A DNA stretch of 34,102 nucleotides from an uncultured Clostridia bacterium (GTDB taxonomy: Bacteria > Bacillota > Clostridia > Oscillospirales > Ruminococcaceae). A program made the translations under genes and the position numbers. The DNA is taken from positions 1 through 34,102 of the forward strand of contig CAMCOD010000018.1 in the NCBI GenBank assembly GCA_945876435.1, given 5' to 3'. Shown here piece after piece: positions 29,705-34,102 of the stretch. The number at the start of each line of letters is the position of its first letter. Within the stretch, counting starts at the first letter, position 1. The notes below the pieces were generated by a model that saw nothing but the letters and a program-made list of their open reading frames with translations, was not told where the DNA came from and searched no databases.

Positions 29705-31109
29705 ATTAGTTGAATCGATTAAGGAAGCAATCAAGCTTTGTGGATTAAAAGATGGTATGACCATTTCTTTCCATCACCATATGCGTAACGGTGACTTTGT
29801 GCTGAACATGGTAATGGATGCCATCGCTGAAATGGGGATCAAAGATCTGACGGTCAACGCCAGCTCCGTTTTTGATGTCCATGAACCGCTGATCGGTCAC
29901 ATTAAAAATGGCGTTGTAACAGGGCTTGAGTGCAACTATATGGGTGCAAAAGTCGGTAAAGCCATCTGTGAAGGAATTCTGGAGAAACCGGTTATCTTCC
30001 GTACCCATGGCGGCCGTCCATCCGACATGGAAAAGGGTACCTCTGTGATTGATGTTGCTTTCATCGCAGCCCCAACCGCTGACGATATGGGCAACTGCAC
30101 CGGTAAATTTGGCCCTTCCGCCTGCGGTTCCATTGGCTATGCCTTCGCTGACGCCATGAACGCAAAGAAAGTGGTTGTTATCACGGATAATCTGGTGGAA
30201 TACCCTCTGGCAGACTTCTCCATTCCGGAAGTATATGTTGACTATGTTGTGGCTGTTGATCAGATCGGCGATCCATCCGGTATTGTTTCCGGTACTACCA
30301 AGATCACCCGCGACCCAGTTGGTCTGAAAATGGCAAGCTATGCCGCAAAAGTAATTGAAGCATCCGGTTTGCTGAAAGATGGCTTCTCCTTCCAGACCGG
30401 TGCCGGCGGCGCAACATTGGCTGCCGCAAAGTACATCAAAGAAATGATGCTGGAGAAAAACATCAAAGGCAGCTACGGCATGGGCGGTATCACCGCTTAT
30501 ATGGTAGATATGCTGGAGGCCGGTTGCTTTAAAGCTCTGCTGGATGTACAGTGCTTCGACCTGGACGCTGTTCGTTCCATCCGCAGTAATCCAAAACATA
30601 TGGAAGTTTCCGCAACTCAGTATGCCGGCGTCAGCGGCAAGAGCGCAGGCGTTGATAATCTGGATGTGGTTTTGCTGGGCGCAACTCAGGTTGACCTGGA
30701 CTTTAATGTTAACGTACATACCGACTCCAACGGTTACATTATGGGTGGTTCCGGCGGTCACAGCGATACAGCCGCTGGTTCCAAACTGGCGATCATCATC
30801 GCTCCTCTGACCCGTGCGAGACTGCCGCTGGTTGTTGACCGCTGCCTGTGCAAATCCACGCCAGGTTCTACCATTGATGTGGTCGTAACCCAGAGAGGCA
30901 TTGCTGTCAACACCAAATACGGCAAAAACGCTGATTTGAAAGAGAAATTGATTGCCGCAAAACTGCCGGTTTGTGAGATTGAAGACCTGAAAAAGATGGC
31001 CGAAGAGCTGGCTGGCGTACCAAAGCCAGTTAAACTCACCGATCGTGTTGTCGCTAACGTTATTTACCGCGATGGCACCCTGCTGGATACCATCAAAGCA
31101 GTAAAATAA
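29697..31109 (+). CDS. citF: citrate/citramalate lyase alpha subunit (short N-terminus)
   Basis: CitF transfers acetyl from the ACP arm to the incoming acid (citrate or citramalate). The ATG at 29697 overlaps the citE stop. The 470-residue product begins directly at KLCGLKDGMTISFHHHMRNGD. Proteobacterial CitF has about 40-60 residues before this point, so the protein is shorter at its N-terminus. Conserved CoA-transferase-fold blocks (GGRPSDMEKG, GKFGPSACGSIGYAFAD, QTGAGGATLAAAKYI and GGSGGHSDTAAGSKL) are intact. A longer in-frame opening at 29634 lies in citE and is rejected. A terminator follows. Confidence 0.92.
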   Translation: MSKLVESIKEAIKLCGLKDGMTISFHHHMRNGDFVLNMVMDAIAEMGIKDLTVNASSVFDVHEPLIGHIKNGVVTGLECNYMGAKVGKAICEGILEKPVIFRTHGGRPSDMEKGTSVIDVAFIAAPTADDMGNCTGKFGPSACGSIGYAFADAMNAKKVVVITDNLVEYPLADFSIPEVYVDYVVAVDQIGDPSGIVSGTTKITRDPVGLKMASYAAKVIEASGLLKDGFSFQTGAGGATLAAAKYIKEMMLEKNIKGSYGMGGITAYMVDMLEAGCFKALLDVQCFDLDAVRSIRSNPKHMEVSATQYAGVSGKSAGVDNLDVVLLGATQVDLDFNVNVHTDSNGYIMGGSGGHSDTAAGSKLAIIIAPLTRARLPLVVDRCLCKSTPGSTIDVVVTQRGIAVNTKYGKNADLKEKLIAAKLPVCEIEDLKKMAEELAGVPKPVKLTDRVVANVIYRDGTLLDTIKAVK

Positions 31110-31130
31110 GGTACGGCTGAATTCTGTTTG

Positions 31131-31162
31131 AAAGAGGAAGGCTTAATTGCCTTCCTCTTTTG
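31131..31162 (+). terminator. terminator after citF
   Basis: AAAGAGGAAGGC (31131-31142) pairs perfectly with GCCTTCCTCTTT (31149-31160) around TTAATT, followed by T-rich sequence. It may attenuate expression of the maturation genes that follow. Confidence 0.85.
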
Positions 31163-31194
31163 TGTGTTAGATAACTTTTTGAACGGAGGATACC

Positions 31195-32238
31195 ATGGAC
31201 TTTAACGGCTTTTATGAAGAATTCGGCGAGCCTTTTTCCGGAAGAAAGCGCAGAAAGCTGATTGAATTTCTGCAAAAAGCGGAATTGGACTATGATGAAC
31301 AGATCGAATACAGCGTCAATTTGGTAGACGGAGATGGTGAGATCGTCGCCACCGGATCCCTGCATCAGAATGTGCTGAAGTGCATCGCGGTTTCTGAGAA
31401 GCAGCAGGGACTGGGCCTGTCCGCGCGAATTGTGACCCTGCTGATGAATCATGCCATGGAAAAGGGCCGGGATCATCTGTTTCTGTTCACCAAGCCCAAA
31501 AATCTGCTGATGTTCTCCGATCTCGGTTTCTACAAAATCATCCAAACCAAGGATGTTCTTCTGATGGAAAACCGAAAAAACGGGATTCAAAGCTATGTGC
31601 ATGCTCTTTCCCGCCCACAGCAAGCGGGTACAGTCGGCGCGATCGTCGCAAACTGCAATCCTTTTACCCTTGGCCACCGTTATCTTGTGGAACAGGCCGC
31701 CAGCCGCTGTGATACCCTTCATCTTTTCGTTTTATCCGAGGATAAGAGTGTATTTCCGGCAGAAGTCCGCTATGAGCTGGTTCGAGAAGGGGTACAGGAT
31801 CTGAAAAATGTGTTCCTGCACCACTCCTCTGACTACCTGATTTCCTCCGCCGTATTTCCCACCTACTTTATTAAAGACAAATCCAAAGCGGCGGACGCCA
31901 ACTGCGAGCTGGATATCCGCATTTTCTGTGAATTTTTCGCGAAGGAACTGGGGATCACCAAGCGTTTTGTGGGCAGCGAGCCTTTTTGCCCGGTGACAAA
32001 TGCGTATAATCAGGCCATGAAACGGCTTTTGCCTGATTATGGGATTGAATTGGTGGAACTGCCGCGAAAAGAAAGCGGTGAAACGGCCATAAGCGCCTCT
32101 CTTGTGCGAAAATGGATGGCTGAGGGCAATTACGACGGCATCCGGACCATTGTTCCGGAAACTACTTTTGCCTATCTTTGCAGCACTCAAGGCAGAATGA
32201 TCGCTCAGAAACTGGCGGAACAGGAGAAAAAGGCATGA
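31195..32238 (+). CDS. citC: [citrate (pro-3S)-lyase] ligase
   Basis: CitC acetylates the thiol of the CitD prosthetic group with acetate and ATP, activating the lyase. This 347-residue protein has an N-terminal GNAT-like domain (about 1-130, KQQGLGLSARIV) and a nucleotidyltransferase domain with NPFTLGH (155-161, the H/T-x-G-H motif) and the SEDKSVFP and SASLVRKWM segments. It has ACGGAGG upstream of ATG 31195. The 4-nt overlap with the next gene couples it to prosthetic-group synthesis. Confidence 0.93.
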   Translation: MDFNGFYEEFGEPFSGRKRRKLIEFLQKAELDYDEQIEYSVNLVDGDGEIVATGSLHQNVLKCIAVSEKQQGLGLSARIVTLLMNHAMEKGRDHLFLFTKPKNLLMFSDLGFYKIIQTKDVLLMENRKNGIQSYVHALSRPQQAGTVGAIVANCNPFTLGHRYLVEQAASRCDTLHLFVLSEDKSVFPAEVRYELVREGVQDLKNVFLHHSSDYLISSAVFPTYFIKDKSKAADANCELDIRIFCEFFAKELGITKRFVGSEPFCPVTNAYNQAMKRLLPDYGIELVELPRKESGETAISASLVRKWMAEGNYDGIRTIVPETTFAYLCSTQGRMIAQKLAEQEKKA

Positions 32239-33608
32239 CTGCGGAAAAGTACCTGCAGATTCTGATCAACACTGGGAAGCAGGCTTCGTTGGTGGAAATT
32301 TTAGACGCAAAGGAAGCCCGGGTGGAAAAACAGCGGCAGCTTTTGGAACAGGGCGGCACGCTGATTTCCTTTACCCTGAACATTCCCGGCGCTGTCAAAA
32401 CCGGTTCTTTGTTCCGGCAGGCCTTTGATGAAGCCAGCAAGCAGATTTGCAAACAACTGGAGTGGAATCGTTGCTGCATCATTCGCCGGGAAGAAAGCGA
32501 TTCTCCGGCAGGGTATGAGCTGTATGTACTGACAAATGCCGATCCATACATGGTTAAAAATTTAATGGTGCAGATCGAGGAAGACAGCGATTTCGGACGG
32601 CTTCTGGATATTGACGTGTTGGATAAAAATGGTCAAAAAATTTCCCGTACTGCTGTTGGCAGAGAACAAAGGAAGTGTTTTCTCTGTGGGGAAACAGCGG
32701 CAGCCTGCAGCCGCAGCCGAAAACACTCCTGGAAAGAACTGATGCTTCAAATCATTACCATCCTCCAAGAGCATTTTACTGCTCAGTTTTTGGATCGTGT
32801 TGCGGCCAACGCGGCAAAGGCATTGCTCTATGAAGTGTCTACAACACCCAAACCGGGCTTGGTAGACTGCCACAACAGCGGTTCCCATGGGGATATGGAT
32901 CTGTTTACCTTTTTTGACAGCACCGTGGTCTTGACGCCTTATTTCCGAAATTTTGTGGAAAAGGGCATTGAATTGGCAGATTGGCAGCCGGAACAGGTGC
33001 TGCCCCTTTTGCGCTACCCAGGCCGAAAAGCGGAAGAAGCCATGAATCAGGCTACCGGCGGGGTCAACTGCCACAAGGGAATTATTTTTTCACTTGGTGT
33101 GATCTGTACCGCCATTGGGATGCGCTATGGGCAGGGGAAAGAGTGGGATACTGAGGCAAGCCTTCGACTGTCTGGCCGGATTTGTCACTCACTCCTGAAG
33201 GATTTCGAAAAACTCGAAACGCCCCACAGCTATGGTGAGCAGCTTTATGTGCAGTACGGCATCACCGGAATCCGTGGTGAGGCTTCGTCCGGTTATCCGT
33301 CGGTGGAAAAAATCGGACTGCCTGCCCTGAAAAAGTATCTGGGGCAGGGTATGAGCCTGAATGATGCAGGGACGTGGACGCTGCTGGAGCTTTTGGCCGC
33401 CACAGAGGACACCAACATTCTGACCCGCTCGGATATGTCCACCCTGAAGGCTGTTCAGTGTCAGGCAAGGGAACTTTTGTCTTCGGAAAACCGTTCTCCG
33501 GCGCTTCTGGAAGCGCTGGATCGGCAGTTTATGGAAAAGCATATCAGCCCGGGAGGCTGCGCCGACCTGCTGGCACTTAGCTATTTCCTGTACTTCATGG
33601 AGGAATAA
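32235..33608 (+). CDS. citXG: CitX-CitG fusion (holo-ACP synthase / triphosphoribosyl-dephospho-CoA synthase)
   Basis: This 457-residue protein joins two lyase maturation enzymes. CitX-like residues 1-175 contain ISFTLNIPGAVKTG and VGREQRKCFLCGETAAAC; they transfer the arm to CitD Ser14. CitG-like residues about 185-457 contain EVSTTPKPGLVDCHNSGSHGDM, TGGVNCHKGIIFSLG and GITGIRGEASSGYPSV; they build the triphosphoribosyl-dephospho-CoA precursor. The start ATG 32235 overlaps the end of citC, and an in-frame opening at 32178 is inside citC. The fusion form is known in other bacteria. Both domains look complete. Confidence 0.92.
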   Translation: MTAEKYLQILINTGKQASLVEILDAKEARVEKQRQLLEQGGTLISFTLNIPGAVKTGSLFRQAFDEASKQICKQLEWNRCCIIRREESDSPAGYELYVLTNADPYMVKNLMVQIEEDSDFGRLLDIDVLDKNGQKISRTAVGREQRKCFLCGETAAACSRSRKHSWKELMLQIITILQEHFTAQFLDRVAANAAKALLYEVSTTPKPGLVDCHNSGSHGDMDLFTFFDSTVVLTPYFRNFVEKGIELADWQPEQVLPLLRYPGRKAEEAMNQATGGVNCHKGIIFSLGVICTAIGMRYGQGKEWDTEASLRLSGRICHSLLKDFEKLETPHSYGEQLYVQYGITGIRGEASSGYPSVEKIGLPALKKYLGQGMSLNDAGTWTLLELLAATEDTNILTRSDMSTLKAVQCQARELLSSENRSPALLEALDRQFMEKHISPGGCADLLALSYFLYFMEE

Positions 33609-33611
33609 AGG

Positions 33612-34052
33612 ATGAATATCCGTTTGTGTACGAAAGAGGAGCTTCCGCTGATCCTTAAAATGAGTGAGGTTTTCGCCACGGAGGGTTGCTGCAACGGGAT
33701 CGTTCCGGATACCATGGACGATCTGTTGGAAAATGAGATCTATGTAGCGGAGGAAGCAGGCGAAATTCTGGGTTACGCCTACGGGAGCGCGGAAACAGCC
33801 TCAAGAAAACGCTGGTTTATTCTGCCCGGCACCAAAAACTTTTACGTTGAGGTTATTTATGTGAAACCGGAACACCGCAGCAGGGAGGTCGGGCGAAAAC
33901 TGTACAAGAGATTGGAAAACCGTGCAAAGGAACTGGGCTGCGGCACAATGGAAGTGATCGCCGTATCCAAAAGCTATCAGAAATTACTGCATTTTTATAT
34001 TGACGAGCTGGGCCTGGAATTCTTTACTGCACATCTAATGAAAAAAATATAA
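33612..34052 (+). CDS. GNAT-family acetyltransferase
   Basis: This 146-residue protein has a GNAT fold pattern: an N-terminal MNIRLCTKEELP strand/helix, VAEEAGEILGYAYGS, the core strand FYVEVIYVKPEHRSREVGRKLYKRLE (acetyl-CoA pyrophosphate loop R/Q-x-x-G-x-G/A like, here REVGRKL) and a C-terminal FYIDELGLEF. The substrate is unknown. It starts 3 nt after the citXG stop with AGGA upstream, so it is in the same transcript. A link to the lyase is only positional. Confidence 0.85.
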   Translation: MNIRLCTKEELPLILKMSEVFATEGCCNGIVPDTMDDLLENEIYVAEEAGEILGYAYGSAETASRKRWFILPGTKNFYVEVIYVKPEHRSREVGRKLYKRLENRAKELGCGTMEVIAVSKSYQKLLHFYIDELGLEFFTAHLMKKI

Positions 34053-34059
34053 TAAATAT

Positions 34060-34083
34060 CCCCCGGCGAAGCCGGGGGTTTTT
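34060..34083 (+). terminator. terminator at the end of the cluster
   Basis: CCCCCGGC (34060-34067) pairs perfectly with GCCGGGGG (34071-34078) around GAA, followed by TTTTT. It ends the transcript that includes citC, citXG and the GNAT gene. Confidence 0.93.
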
Positions 34084-34102
34084 CATATGCGGGCGTAGCC
34101 CT

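Noticed and set aside
1..34102. CRISPR arrays, tRNA and rRNA genes
   Set aside because: No regularly spaced repeats, no cloverleaf with a CCA-adjacent acceptor stem and no rRNA-like conserved blocks were seen by eye.

Overview
The window looks like a spore-forming, strictly anaerobic Clostridia chromosome segment, most likely from the Oscillospiraceae/Ruminococcaceae side. That placement is inferred from gene content, not from a marker-gene comparison. It carries the whole spoIIIA sporulation operon, an Rnf complex, a B12-dependent glutamate mutase and Firmicute-type ribosome binding sites. Nearly every real gene is on the + strand.

Region 1 (1-4540) is visibly more AT-rich and is the scarred remnant of a mobile element (phage or ICE). 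It holds small hypothetical genes, a short J-domain protein, a ParB-like protein, a DNA methyltransferase that loses its 3' end, and a tyrosine recombinase that has lost its N-terminal half. The last two are joined by a deletion junction near 3770.

Region 2 (4650-7413) is core housekeeping: rpsU with a leader that can hide its own Shine-Dalgarno, a YqeG phosphatase, aroQ, efp with a strongly structured leader, and an acidic Cys-rich CD1247-type protein.

Region 3 (7414-14087) is an energy-conservation operon: apbE (flavin transferase), a Gx/HepS-like membrane protein and rnfCDGEAB. ApbE is expected to attach FMN to RnfD Thr152 and RnfG Thr148. Region 4 (14100-15489) is trmB with an extra C-terminal domain of about 200 residues. 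Region 5 (15533-20339) is spoIIIAA-AH, the eight-gene forespore/mother-cell channel operon.

Region 6 (20340-34083) is the centrepiece: an essentially complete methylaspartate (mesaconate) route of glutamate fermentation in one array. Glutamate mutase GlmS/GlmE, with reactivase GlmL, makes 3-methylaspartate. Methylaspartate ammonia-lyase makes mesaconate. A two-subunit fumarase-family hydratase probably makes (S)-citramalate. A CitDEF-type lyase probably cleaves citramalate to acetate and pyruvate. CitC and a CitX-CitG fusion build and charge the lyase prosthetic group, and a corrinoid adenosyltransferase supplies AdoCbl. An unassigned protein joining a P-loop NTPase to an alanyl-tRNA-synthetase-type second additional domain sits inside the set. 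A leader with mutually exclusive hairpins precedes the array and may control it. Electrons from later oxidation of pyruvate could feed the Rnf complex encoded upstream.

No rRNA, tRNA, CRISPR array or intact insertion sequence was recognised.
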